From assembly GCA_023014485.1 (NCBI GenBank), contig JAJOZX010006141.1, positions 1-64,000 of the forward strand: DNA of 64,000 bases, read 5' to 3'. The position numbers and the translations under genes are program-made. The notes under the pieces were generated by a model. The model saw nothing but the letters and a program-made list of their open reading frames with translations. It was not told the DNA's origin and did no database searches. The stretch is from Bathynomus jamesi (Eukaryota; Arthropoda; Malacostraca; Isopoda; Cirolanidae). Positions 1 to 10,035 of the stretch are shown one piece after another. Numbering within the stretch: position 1 is the first letter of the stretch; every line of letters begins with the position of its first letter.

Positions 1-1866
1 TTTTATTTATGTACCTTCCCGTACATTAGAATGAAATATTGTTTACATTTTTTTTAATTTTTGTTTCAAATTTTTTTCAATTACTGAATGAATTGACTTG
101 CAAATTAAGAAAGAGAGAGTTTATAGAGAGTTTATAGATTAGAGAGATACTTGAAAGTAATTTTGAAGTCATTTTTTTTAAGTCATTTTTTGAAGTCAGT
201 TTTTGAAGTCAGTTTTTGAAGACAGAAGGTTGCACCAAGAGGGTCAACCAAACAAGGTTAATCGTCTCCACTTGTTAAAGATCGAGTGCAGTCATTTTCC
301 ATTTTCAGTTAATTTCAAGTTAGTTTAAGTTATAGAGATACTTGATTGCATTTCAAGTAAGTCGGTTGCACCAAGAGGGTCAACCAAAACAGAGGTTAAT
401 CGTCTCCACTTTAATAGAGATCAAGTGCAGTCATTTTCCATTTTCACTTAATTTCAAGTTAGTTTCAGAATACTTGATAAGAGGTCAAGTCAGAAGGTTG
501 CGCCAAGACGGGCAACCGCCCCAGAGATTTATAGAAATACTTGATAGAGTTCAAGTCAGAGAGTTTTATTTGAAGTCAGAGAGTTTTATTTGAAGTCAGA
601 GAGATTTATTCCAAGTCAGAGAGATTTATTCCGAGTCAGAGAGATTTATTCCAAGTCAGAGAGATTTATTCCAAGTCAGAGAGATTTATTCCAAGTCAGT
701 TTTCAATGCAGTCAATTGAATTCAACCTTTTTTGTTGTTCAAGAGAATTTAATTCAACATTTTTTGTTGTTCAAGAGAATTTAATTCAACCTTTTTTTTG
801 TTGAAAAAGAGAATTAAATTCAACCTGAATTGACCCGTTTGTCTTTAGTTTAACTTTTTTTTTGTTTGTGAGAAGGAAATTGACCGATTTGTCTTTTCTT
901 TTCATGAATTTTTACGTATATAAATATATAGTCATGTAATTTATTATTTGTAACAAAACCGTTTTTACAATTGTTTGTAATGACTTTGATAATCATTGTA
1001 ATGTATACGTGATAATATAGTTGGGTAATAATTAATTAATCGATCTTGTCCCAATGACTCCTTTTAAATTACTATGCTGAGGACATGCCGTCCCTCCGTT
1101 TTGTTTCAACTTTTTTAAAATTTTTGTTCTAAGTAGTGGACAAGCAATCTTTTTTTAAAGAGCAAAGTGCTCACGAAAGACTTATTGTCAATTCAGACTT
1201 ATATCCCCCGCTTAGTCACTCAATTCCCGAATGTAGTACTCCAAACTTTTTATTTTATTTTATTTTAATACCCCCAACCCCAGTTGAACCGTGTCAACCA
1301 GAGAAATGGTTCAACCATGGTTAATTCCTCTTTAGTACTATGGAAATAACCTCCATTTATGTTAAGTTGTGTTTTTTTTATTTTTAAGAATACTACAGTA
1401 TTTGGCTATGAATTTTAGTAGTCGAAATTAATTGTGTGTCAAAATTCAATTTAAAACCGTGAGATCTACTTTCATTAACTGTAAGGTCCTCTAAGTTCGT
1501 TTTTTTAATATTACCTTATACGTGTACTGATTAATTATGTAAAATCTATAATCCTAATTGAATTTATTACTTTTGACACATTCAAATTCATTTACGTTCC
1601 GTCCCTCCAGTCACTTTTGCATTAAAACTCGTATGCAACATCATCATAATAATACATCATATTATTGCTTACTATATATAAATTCTCGCTCATGCATTTA
1701 TACAGTTAATTTAACAATCCTCTCAGCTAATCTGTGTCTCGAAATTATAAAATACACACTTTGTACCCAATAAACATAAATACACCTTTGACCACAGGTC
1801 TATCATCATCCACTACGTAATTCGATTTGTACCTACAACAGTCAATAAAAATGCATGTATGCACAC

Positions 1867-4579
1867 TAGGGTGTCTCATTAATACATAGAAATTTTTTTT
1901 TTCGATTTTCTGCTCGCGAATGCTGCCCCGATTTCAATAGGCATAGAGGTTCTAAAATCGAAAATGATGGGAATCGAACGTATTTAGAGGTCACTCAAGT
2001 TTAACACTTTCTTGTAGCTATTTAGGAAAAAAAGAAATTTCTATCATTCTCTTATTCTCTTTATTTCTGAACAAAAAGGAAAATAAACGAAATGCACCTT
2101 TCATTAATTGAAATAAACGCGTATAAATGGATTGTTTTCATCATCAATCTGTCCTACACTACTTGATTTTACTCTTCAAGCTCTCCTTCGTCTTGACGGG
2201 GATCAACTTCTGGTGAGCCCGAACCACCTTGGGGACGAATTGCTTCTGCTTCTCATCACGCGTGATGGTGGAATTGAATCTTTTCATCAAAGCGATACCA
2301 CGCTCGGCGGCGTCATTGACCACCTTCAGGGCTTTCACCCTCTTTTTGCGCCGTGATCCAATCCTGGTCATTGATCCAATCCTCTGGATCTTTCATGAGG
2401 AAGGTGGGAGACTCAGATTCTGGAAGGATCGCGCGAGAAGACTTCTTTTGTTCTCCGGGTGACGAAGAGCTCGATGGATGCTGGATTGAAGTTCTTCGGA
2501 TCGATCCGCTTGAGTCCTTTCTTCGTGGCGGGGGATTGAAGTCGTTGGACCATCTTTAGCTTCGTGTCCTTTGGAATGCGGTCGTCAAAGAAACCAAGCC
2601 CCACGAGATCCTCTGAGAGGTACCACAGGTGCCTTTTCAAAGCCATGGATGCCGTGTGGCTGACTTCCTTGTCAGGGTAGGCCTCGAGCAGGCGAAGGAA
2701 CTCTAGGTCGTTCAGTGGAGCTCGATTCGAGACCATTGCCTCATTCCACTGCTTCACGTACGCGAGGGAGATGAACAAACACAGCCGCCGAAGTCCTCCT
2801 TCTTCCCTGGCTGTCAGGTCCAGTTGGTGACGGAACATGAAAATCTTGAGGGCATAGATGGCTTTGGCCATCCATCTGGCGTGGTGATAGGCCCCAGGCT
2901 GACGAAATCCCCCCTGGACCTGACCGCCAAGGAAGCGGTAGGAAAGGATGAGGAGTTCACGGTAGTCTTCTCGGGGATGTGTGCCGTGGGAAAGCGTCTG
3001 CTGCAGGTATTTCTTCATAGAAGACGCTTGATTTGCCCAGTTGTCAGTTGTTGTGGGATTGCTTTCGTCACCGATCGACAAGAATGACCCTTTGTCAATG
3101 GATGCCCACCGCTGTTGAAATCTTTTGAAGAGGAGAATGTCATGGGAAGAGGACGGCCCCAGACATCGCACGAAGACATTCTTGAGTAAGATCTCCAAGA
3201 CCTGGTGACGGCAAGCCAACCACAACATGGGACGGCCAAACTCCTGCTCAATGCGAACGCAAGCACCTTGGATCATCCCAGCGTTCACAGCTGTGGTGTC
3301 GAATCCCAGTCCAATGATTTGCTCCGAAATGCCAAAAGCCTGGACTTCCTGGAGTACGGCTGCAGCCTGTTCTTTTCCAGTGCCGTCCACCGCAACGGGT
3401 ACACCAAGAAGCTCCTCGACTCCATCGCCCGTCACCACAACAGCAATCCGGTCAACCTCCTTCTTCTCCTTGGCGATATCTTCCAACAGTTTCCCATCCC
3501 AGTGCAAGACTAAAGGACCAGAAGCTTCGAACTTTCGGGTCAACTCTTCTCCCATCTCCTTTTGGATCTTGTTCCGTGTTCGATGAACAGTTGCTGGCGA
3601 GATTACCAGGTCATCCAGTCATGACCCAAACTCTGAGCTGCTGCTGCAAAGGACGACGTTGCTTGTCTCACGGACATGTTGTCGCGATCCCAAGCAGCGA
3701 TGAGATTCGGGTCCGTGAGGGCATTCATTCGCCTTTTCTTTTGAGTCTGGGCCTTGCTGGTGCTGGGCGCTTGGTACGTCTCGTCGTCATCATCCTCGTC
3801 TTCCGTGTTCATTTCAGTGCTGCTACCATCCACCTCCAAGATCGCTACCTCCATGAGCAGTGTCACCCCAGCATCCATTTACTCTTCCTAGCCGTGGCTG
3901 CAAGATCCCTCTTCCGCTTCACAGCTTTCTTCTTCGCTGTCTTCTGGTCCACCCCCGCAAGACTTGACGACATCCTGTCTTCCCTCTGCGAGGTGAGAAA
4001 ATCCTTGTCCTCCTGAGGGACCTTGGAGGAGGATAGCGCGGAGGAGTGAGCCACATCAAACACGTCTTCCAAATCCGACATGAACATCCCCTCCTTGTAC
4101 CGGTAACCCTCTTGCGGCTTTGTCCTGTTCTTCTTGAGTGCGTCGTAGGTATCGATCAACTTCGCCAGCTTCTCCCCTGCGTACTTCTTGGTGGTAGTTG
4201 GTATGTTGGCCTTCTCCCAGATGGGCCAGATGGTTTCCACCACCAGGCGAATGCTCTCCGATTTGGTCTTCCTTCCCTCTTGGTCTTGGTGGTGGTGGAA
4301 GTAAAGGCAGGCATTGCTCCTTCGATGGAAGTCGTGGACAAACAATCGCTGCAATTGGGGCCTTGTCCAGCAACCACAACTGGTTTCCTGCTCTAGTAAC
4401 CATCACCTGCGAAAGAGAAGAAAATCTTGTATAAGTGAAACAGAAGTGGCGAACTTGAGTGACCCTAAAAATCCTCCTACAGCTGTCAAATTTTGTGATA
4501 ACAATCCTTTATAAAGGTGTAATACGGGCAAGCGTCGCTCCGACCCGAAATCCTCCATTCGTATATTTGAGACACCCTA
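1867..4579 (-). mobile_element. hAT-like DNA transposon with 8-bp target duplication
   Basis: A 2713-bp insertion is absent from the other nine internal regions. Its ends are 12-bp perfect inverted repeats, TAGGGTGTCTCA at 1867-1878 and the complement at 4568-4579. It is flanked by the 8-bp direct repeat ATGCACAC (1859-1866 and 4580-4587), which occurs once at the empty site in other units (for example 9831-9838). An 8-bp duplication with TAGGG-type termini is typical of the hAT superfamily. The central ~2.2 kb is clearly GC-richer than the AT-rich array and holds a minus-strand transposase relic. Superfamily assignment rests on termini, duplication length and protein resemblance, not on a search. 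Confidence 0.87.
2159..4354 (-). pseudogene. hAT-like transposase, frameshifted
   Basis: The coding sequence reads right to left and is broken into five frame segments. They are: an N-terminal segment (4354-3863) with basic stretches; an acidic-then-basic linker (3878-3603); a 380-residue core (3555-2413, whose frame extends upstream to about 3602); a short segment around 2450-2345; and a C-terminal end (2371-2159). The core has the motifs HWDGK, VTGDG, GFDTTAVNAG and LWLACRHQ, matching an RNase-H-like hAT-type catalytic region with a first Asp in HWDGK and a second in FDTT. The C-terminus contains NDAAERGIALMKRFN, a region I associate with the end of this transposase type. Junctions near 3602, 2440 and 2347 each continue the protein in another frame, so at least three or four single-base indels separate it from an open gene. 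The start is uncertain: 4354 is the first ATG in frame, and a longer alternative frame begins at 4406. Some breaks could be assembly errors. Confidence 0.8.
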
Positions 4580-5187
4580 ATGCACACTATATATACTATA
4601 TACATACAAACCTTATGCTAAAATCATTGAAATTCAGTTACTTGAACAATCCTATCAGCTAATCTGTCCCTCGAAATTGTAAAATACACACTTTGCACCT
4701 AATACACCCAAATACACACTAGACCACAGGTCTATACATCATCCATTACGTAATTCGATTTTTTACCTACAATAGTCAATAAAATTAGTTTATCAATTGT
4801 ACTATCATGGAAGCCTCGAAAAATCCATGAACTTTAAAATTTATGTTTTTCCCTTTTACCTATTCATTATGAATGTAATTTATCCCACAGAAAAAAATAA
4901 AATTTGGTAAAAAATTTTAACCATATCATTGTTTGTCTAACTTAATTGTTTGTCTAAAATTAAAGTTTTAATCTTTGAATTTTTATATTTTATAATAGCC
5001 CTCTAAGCGAGTGTCATGTTAAAAATTTGGATACTCTGCATTGTACTCAACTACCTGAACTCGTTCTGTATAAAACTTGTATTGTAAAAAAGAATGTCGT
5101 CATCTAACTTGAATTACTTACGATGTTATTTTCTCAATTGTATTATATTGTATTAATTGTATTATATTATTGTATTAATACCATTTT

Positions 5188-5201
5188 AGGGGGGGAAATA
5201 C
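5188..5201 (+). promoter_or_regulatory. Polypurine tract of family A
   Basis: AGGGGGGGAAATAC lies immediately 5' of the LTR start TGTAAAAAG, where a plus-strand priming tract sits in LTR retroelements. The equivalent tract precedes every A LTR, with the G run varying slightly (for example one G shorter at 20932 and 43508). The related B element has AAAAGGGGAGAGCAA in the same place. Confidence 0.72.
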
Positions 5202-5551
5202 TGTAAAAAGTGAACAATGAACAATTCCTACACCATCATTATATGGATTCATTGTCTTCATGCAGTACTTATGTTCTTATAGTTTTATGTTTGAATGTTC
5301 ATTTTTACATAAGAAACCAAAAATCGCCTAAGCGAGTTTTGGATAGAATTTCGATTTATACTTTATTCATTACTGTATTTCTCTAATTCATCTTTTCTAA
5401 TAATGACTTATACACTATGACGCCACAAAATAACTTTGTTCTCTTTATGTTTCCCATACTTTGTACACTGAATCACGTTCTTAGTATTTGGACATCTTCC
5501 GTATTCAATGTATGGTAAATTCTTTAGTAATAATGTTGTGGTGTTATGTAG

Positions 5552-5559
5552 TATAAATA
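5552..5559 (+). promoter_or_regulatory. TATA-like box in family A LTR
   Basis: TATAAATA occurs about 350 bp into the LTR and is present in all ten A LTRs (for example near 10804). It sits roughly 125 bp downstream of the TGACGTCA palindrome. The arrangement fits a U3 promoter, but no transcription start can be shown from sequence alone. Confidence 0.4.
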
Positions 5560-6936
5560 TCATTATTCAACCATACTCATTATTCAACCATACTCATTCT
5601 TACATTCATGTTCTTTCTTGACCGCTATCCTTTATTAATTTTATTACTTATTCATTCATCTACCTATTGTCTACTTATGCCCTATCAACTTATCAGTCTA
5701 TGTTTACTCGTGTCTATATTACGCACACAACCTATTGTGTGACGAATGATATGTGTACACTACTGTGTGCAGTCGTACATGTCTATTGACGATCATGATT
5801 ACGTACATGTATTCTTTTTACGTTTTATTTTCTTTTATTATTTCACCTCTCGCAAGTTGTTTATTATTGCTGAGACGAAGGTTCGAATTCCGATTACGTC
5901 GTCAAAAGCGAGCCTCTGAATTCGAATTCTTCTCTCTTGCCTCTGCTACCAATTTATAACGTTAAGATGTGATGTTATATTATTATAATATACCATATTG
6001 TTCCCTGCCAGGCTACTGGTTATTATCTACTTAGGCACATAGTTATCCACGTTCTCATTACCTGTACTTACTACTTCTACCTAATTGTCATTCAAATTCC
6101 GTTACTTATGTGTTACGTTATAATTAATGTCCGTGTACTTTCAAATGAAAAGTACACCGTATTGTTTCTCCGCTTTCCTCATCGCTGGCTAATTAGACTT
6201 TCAAACTATAATAACCAACCATTCTTCTAATAATATTTGACATAATTTGGCGTAATTATTGTTAACTATAAATATATAACATTGTTGTTAATCCCCTGTA
6301 AATTATAGAACAACGGAGAACTCTCCATTATTTAAATTGTATTACCTATTCAGATTACTTCAGTATTAAATATGTCAATTAACAAATTGCCAAAATTGTA
6401 ATTAACTGTAATACTTTAATTTAATATAACGTAATGTACTTTAATGAAACTGTAATTAATAATAACTTGTAATGTACTTCATTGAAACTGTAATTAAATG
6501 TAATGATTTAATTTATAATGTAAGAATGTACTTTAATAGAACTGTAATGAACAATCATAAGCGAATGTGAAGTAATCCATAATTGTAATCGTAATTGTAA
6601 TGAACCAAAATTAATACGTACTCAGTCGTGTACTTAATTTGTACTTATGTGTACTATTACGAAATGATATCGCCTTTATAAATGTAGACTCGGCGAAAAA
6701 TACAAATTAGTTTTTATTTTTATTTTTTTTATTATTTTTAGTTAAAATCTTTCAAAACATCTGATCATGTGTTTAAAAAGGGGGGAAATTTAACCTTCAA
6801 CTGTCCTCCCCCAAAAAATGTAAGTTTATATTATACATGTACTTGTAAAAATTACGACACTTCTTCATTAGACTTCTTCATTAGACTTCTTGATTAAGTC
6901 ACTTCATATTAGCACCTCATTAGGACTCCTTTGTTA

Positions 6937-7030
6937 GCAGCTTCGCTGCGGGGAGGGGGCAGAGGCCCCTTGCCTCCTTAGTCTTTTGTAGATTCCGGCC
7001 TGAGCCATGGTCGAAAGAGGTCGAACCTCT
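6937..7030 (+). other. Pair of conserved hairpins in the LTR
   Basis: Two short inverted repeats lie about 70 bp apart. GCAGC-TTC-GCTGC at 6937-6949 is a perfect 5-bp stem; its loop is CTC in the other units. AGAGGT-CGA-ACCTCT at 7016-7030 is a perfect 6-bp stem. Both recur in every A LTR. In the B LTRs they are brought almost side by side (51786-51818), with stems kept although the surrounding sequence is rearranged. Confidence 0.6.
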
Positions 7031-7202
7031 ACCCTTGTAATTCAGAGCAGTACCTGTATATTTTTAAGAAGTAAATTACCGTAAGAGAAACTTTTTATTT
7101 TTCCCTTCGACCCGTGCTCTCTTCAGAACTTAGTCAGAAAAGTCGATAATTTTAGTATCAGAGAAAGTATCAGAGTATTATAAAAAGAGGAGAATTAAAA
7201 AT

Positions 7203-7305
7203 TGGCGACCCTTTGCCCAAATTAAGAGACAACCCAAGCACCATAGAAGATATTGGCATAACAGTCTGGCGAGTCTGTAGCCAAGAGTTTAACAGAGTGG
7301 CGACC
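7203..7305 (+). other. Two extra PBS-like TGGCGACC motifs inside the LTR 3' end
   Basis: TGGCGACC occurs at 7203-7210 and 7298-7305, with a partial TGGCGAG at 7267, all upstream of the presumed functional PBS at 7412. The block around them, roughly 7195-7310, is present in A LTRs and missing from the shorter B LTRs. The first motif continues CCTTTGCCC, close to the B-type PBS. They look like former PBS/leader sequence that became part of the LTR. Confidence 0.55.
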
Positions 7306-7411
7306 GAAAAGAATTAGAATTTATAGAAGAAATATCCGTTGCTTGCCTCCTAACTAGAACCCCCGTCGATCCGAACCGACTCCAGGGACATAGAAGAAGG
7401 AGGGTAACAAG

Positions 7412-7429
7412 TGGCGACCCTGCACCAGG
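7412..7429 (+). other. Primer-binding site of family A
   Basis: TGGCGACCCTGCACCAGG starts two bases after the LTR terminal ACA. The leading TGG matches the CCA end of a tRNA, and the rest implies a tRNA 3' end of the form GGGTCGCCA, which resembles tRNA-Arg. The primer identity is an inference. The same site follows nearly all A LTRs. A partial echo, CCCTGCATCAGGATAAAA, lies about 133 bp downstream. Confidence 0.7.
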
Positions 7430-7435
7430 ATAAAA

Positions 7436-7511
7436 AGATTATTTTAAGAAGAAGATTATTTTAAGAAGATTATTTTAAGAAGAAGATTTTAACAAGAAGA
7501 TTTTAAGAAGA
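7436..7511 (+). repeat. AAGAAGATTATTTTAAG-type minisatellite
   Basis: Degenerate copies of a ~14-17 bp purine-rich motif lie directly after the PBS. Copy number varies between units and is one cause of unit-length variation. Family B has its own expansion of a related motif in the same position. Confidence 0.75.
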
Positions 7512-7531
7512 GGCCACTCTTTGGCCAAGAT
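7512..7531 (+). other. Small hairpin in the leader
   Basis: GGCCACTCTTTGGCC forms a 5-bp stem (GGCCA/TGGCC) after the purine-rich minisatellite in family A units. It was not seen in family B, so it is probably not essential to the element. Confidence 0.35.
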
Positions 7532-7556
7532 AGAAATTACCCTGCATCAGGATAAA

Positions 7557-7733
7557 ACCATTTGACCGGCGTGTCACGACTTCTAGTTCGTAACATCCAC
7601 CCTTGAACCGGTGTGTCACGACTCCAAGTTCTCCACGCCTAGTTTTCATCCAAGAAGAAGTAGCCAGCAAGACGTCTTCAGGACACGTCTCTGAGGATTT
7701 CGCCCGTGGAAAATTTTGTTAAGTACAGAGTTT
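7557..7733 (+). other. Conserved untranslated leader shared with family B
   Basis: This segment of about 175 bp is nearly identical to 52217-52391 in the B element, whereas LTRs and the rest of the internal regions differ more. It starts with two imperfect copies of ACCGG(C/T)GTGTCACGACT 51 bp apart and ends GAAAATTTTGTTAAGTAC. Its position after the PBS and its conservation in two non-coding relatives suggest a cis-acting RNA element such as a packaging or dimerisation signal. That function is inferred. Confidence 0.55.
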
Positions 7734-7870
7734 TTTTTAGTAATTTATAAACATTTGAAAAGTCACTATTATTAACAGTTAATAATGAATATCAAACCAG
7801 AATTTAACACAAAACACAGTGAACACTTCAGACACCAGTGATACATTTGTTTTTATTGAAACTAATTTTA

Positions 7871-7968
7871 AAAGAGTTAATTTCAAAGAGAGTTAATTTC
7901 AAAGAGAGTTAATTTCAAAGAGAGTTAATTTCAGAGAGTTAATTTCAAGAGAGTTATTTTCACTCTTA
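7871..7968 (+). repeat. 16-bp minisatellite AGAGAGTTAATTTCAA
   Basis: About six tandem copies occur here. Other units have roughly four (18380-18440) to eight (23605-23715). Family B has a much longer 17-bp version at 52512-52848. Confidence 0.85.
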
Positions 7969-8211
7969 TATTCAGTATAGAATAATTTTATTTTATGTAC
8001 CTTCCCGTACATTAGAATGAAATATTGTTTACATTTTTTTTATTTTTTGTTTGCAAATTTTTTTCAATTACTGAATTGAATTGACTTGCAAATTAAGAAA
8101 GAGAGAGTTTATAGAGAGTTTATAGATTTAGAGAGATACTTGAAGTAATTTTGAAGTCATTTTTTTAAATCATTTTTTGAAGTCAGTTTTGAAGTCAGTT
8201 TTTGAAGTCAG

Positions 8212-8515
8212 AAGGTTGCACCAAGAGGGTCAACCAAAACAGAGGTTAATCGTCTCCACTTGATAAAGATCGAGTGCAGTCATTTTCCATTTTCAGTTAA
8301 TTTCAAGTTAGTTTAAGTTATAGAGATACTTGATTGCATTTCAAGTAAGTCGGTTGCACCAAGAGGGTCAACCAAACAGAGGTTAATCGTCTCCACTTGA
8401 ATAGAGATCAAGTGCAGTCATTTTCCATTTTCAGTTAATTTCAAGTTAGTTTCAGAATACTTGATAAGAGGTCAAGTCAGAAGGTTGCGCCAAGACGGGC
8501 AACCGCCCCAGAGAT
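8212..8515 (+). repeat. Degenerate ~135-bp triplicate repeat with GGTTGC(A/G)CCAAGA
   Basis: GGTTGCACC begins at 8214 and 8352, and its variant GGTTGCGCC at 8483. The first two copies also share the following AAGAGGGTCAACCAAA and a GTCTCCACTT block. The third is shorter and matches the 67-bp unit that is amplified in family B. Confidence 0.75.
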
Positions 8516-8540
8516 TTATAGAAATACTTGATAGAGTTCA

Positions 8541-8677
8541 AGTCAGAGAGTTTTATTTGAAGTCAGAGAGTTTTATTTGAAGTCAGAGAGTTTATTCCAA
8601 GTCAGAGAGATTTATTCCAAGTCAGAGAGATTTATTCCAAGTCAGAGAGATTTATTCCAAGTCAGAGATTTATTCCA
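8541..8677 (+). repeat. 20-bp minisatellite GTCAGAGAGATTTATTCCAA
   Basis: Tandem copies begin with a TTTTATTTGA variant and pass into the TTTATTCCAA variant. Present in all A units with varying copy number. Because the period is 20 bp, it creates open frames with apparently repetitive protein sequence that have no coding support. Confidence 0.85.
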
Positions 8678-9668
8678 TCAGTTTTCGAGTCAAGTCAGTT
8701 TTCAATGAGAATTGAATTCAACCTTTTTTGTTGTTCAAGAGAATTTAATTCAACCTTTTTTTGTTGAAAAAGAGAATTAAATTCAACCTGAATTGACCCG
8801 TTTGTCTTTAGTTTAACTTTTTTTTTGTTTGTGAGAAGGAAATTGACCGATTTGTCTTTTCTTTTCATGCATTGTTACGTATATAAATATATAGTCATGT
8901 AATTTATTATTTGTAACAAAACCGTTTTTACAATTGTTTGTAATGACTTTGATAATCATTGTAATGTATACGTGATAATAATAGTTGTGTAATAATTAAT
9001 TAATCGATCTTGTCCCAATGACTCCTTTTAAATTACTATGCTGAGGAACATGCCGTCCCTCCGTTTTGTTTCAACTTTTTTTAAATTTTTGTTCTAAGTA
9101 GTGTGACAAGCAATCTTTTTTTAAAGAGCAAAGTGCTCACGAAAGACTTATTGTCAAATTCAGACTTATATCCCCCGCTTAGTCACTCAATTCCCCCGAA
9201 TGTAGTACTCCAAACTTTTTATTTTATTTTATTTTAACACCCCCAACCCCAGTTGAACCGTGTCAACCAGAGAAATGGTTCAACCATGGTTAATTCCTCT
9301 TTAGTACTATGGAACATAACCTCCATTTATGTTAAGTTGTGTTTTTTATTTTTAAGAATACTACAGTATATGGCTATGAATTTTAGTAGTCGAAATTAAT
9401 TGTGTGTCAAAATTCAATTTTAAAACCGTGAGATCTACTTTCATTAACTGTAAGGTCCTCTAAGTTCGTTTTTTTAATTACCTTATACGTGTAACTGATT
9501 AATTATGTAAAATCTATAATCCTAATTGAATTTTATTACTTTTGACACATTCGAATTCATTTACGTTCCGTCCCTCCAGTCACTTTTGCATTAAAACTCG
9601 TATGCAAACATCATCATAATAATACATCATAATTATTGCTTACTATATATAAATTCTCGCTCATGCAT

Positions 9669-10035
9669 TTATACAGTTAATTTAACAATCCTCTCAGCTA
9701 ATCTGTGTCTCGAAATTATAAAATACACACTTTGTACCCAATAAACATAAATACACCTTTGACCACAGGTCTATACATCATCCACTACGTAATTCGATTT
9801 GTACCTACAACAGTCAATAAAAATGCATGTATGCACACTATATATACTATATACATACAAACCTTATGCTAAAATCATTGAATATTCAGTTACTTGAACA
9901 ATCCTATCAGCTAATCTGTCCCTCGAAATTGTAAAATACACACTTTGCACCTAATACACCCAAATACACACTAGACCACAGGTCTATACATCATCCATTA
10001 CGTAATTCGATTTTTTACCTACAATAGTCAATAAA
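9669..10035 (+). repeat. 154-bp direct duplication inside the family A unit
   Basis: Segments 9669-9822 and 9882-10035 are diverged copies offset by 213 bp. Both run from CAGTTA(A/C)TT(T/G)AACAATCCT through CACAGGTCTATACATCATCCA to CAGTCAATAAAA or its TAGTCAATAAAA variant. The 59-bp spacer contains GCACACTATATATACTATATAC, the target of two later transposon insertions. Family B shows a single copy of this segment (about 55258-55415), so the duplication probably arose in the A lineage. Confidence 0.8.

Larger units (their letters stand above)
1..5201 (+). repeat. Family A internal region 0 (5' truncated by window; carries hAT insertion)
   Basis: The window opens inside an A internal region, about 0.6 kb downstream of where its PBS would lie. 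The sequence matches later units through the degenerate ~135-bp repeats (about 230-520) and the 20-bp repeats (about 555-700), then up to 1866 where the hAT element interrupts it. It resumes at 4580 and ends in the G-rich tract before the LTR at 5202. Apart from the transposon, no coding region is supported. It has private variants, for example at the very first bases and in the ~135-bp repeats. Confidence 0.88.
5202..7409 (+). repeat. Family A LTR 1
   Basis: This 2208-bp LTR is used here as the reference copy. It begins TGTAAAAAGTG directly after a polypurine tract and ends GGGTAACA directly before a PBS-like sequence. The terminal TGT/ACA pair is the usual retroviral-type LTR end. It contains a TATA-like box, a second G-rich tract near 6776-6790 and the hairpin pair at 6937-7030. 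It is the most divergent A LTR: it has TGACGCCA where the others have TGACGTCA, GCAGCTTCGCTGC in the hairpin, and AATTTATAG instead of AATGTTATAG near 7319. A 68-codon frame from 5753 starts with GTG and is not considered a gene. Confidence 0.85.

Noticed and set aside
590..784. Frames with repeated SERFIPSQRDLF-like residues (also 29675, 34962, 46933)
   Set aside because: These are translations of the 20-bp minisatellite. A period not divisible by three rotates the frame, and copy number varies freely.
2824..4396. Plus-strand open frames within the hAT element
   Set aside because: They are shadows of the GC-rich minus-strand transposase. None shows recognisable motifs.
5878..5905. Possible tRNA T-arm (GGTTCGAATTCCG)
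   Set aside because: The flanking bases do not form a 5-bp T stem, and no acceptor or anticodon arm was found at the proper distance.
5753..5959. 68-residue frame repeated identically in most units (also at 11005, 16275, 21493, 26777, 37383 and 44070)
   Set aside because: It begins with GTG, lies inside an LTR, is broken by a one-base loss in unit 6 and is interrupted by the B insertion in LTR 9. Its repetition reflects tandem duplication, not protein conservation.
8541..8677. CRISPR-like array of short repeats
   Set aside because: Copies are directly adjacent with no unique spacers, and the context is a eukaryotic retroelement.
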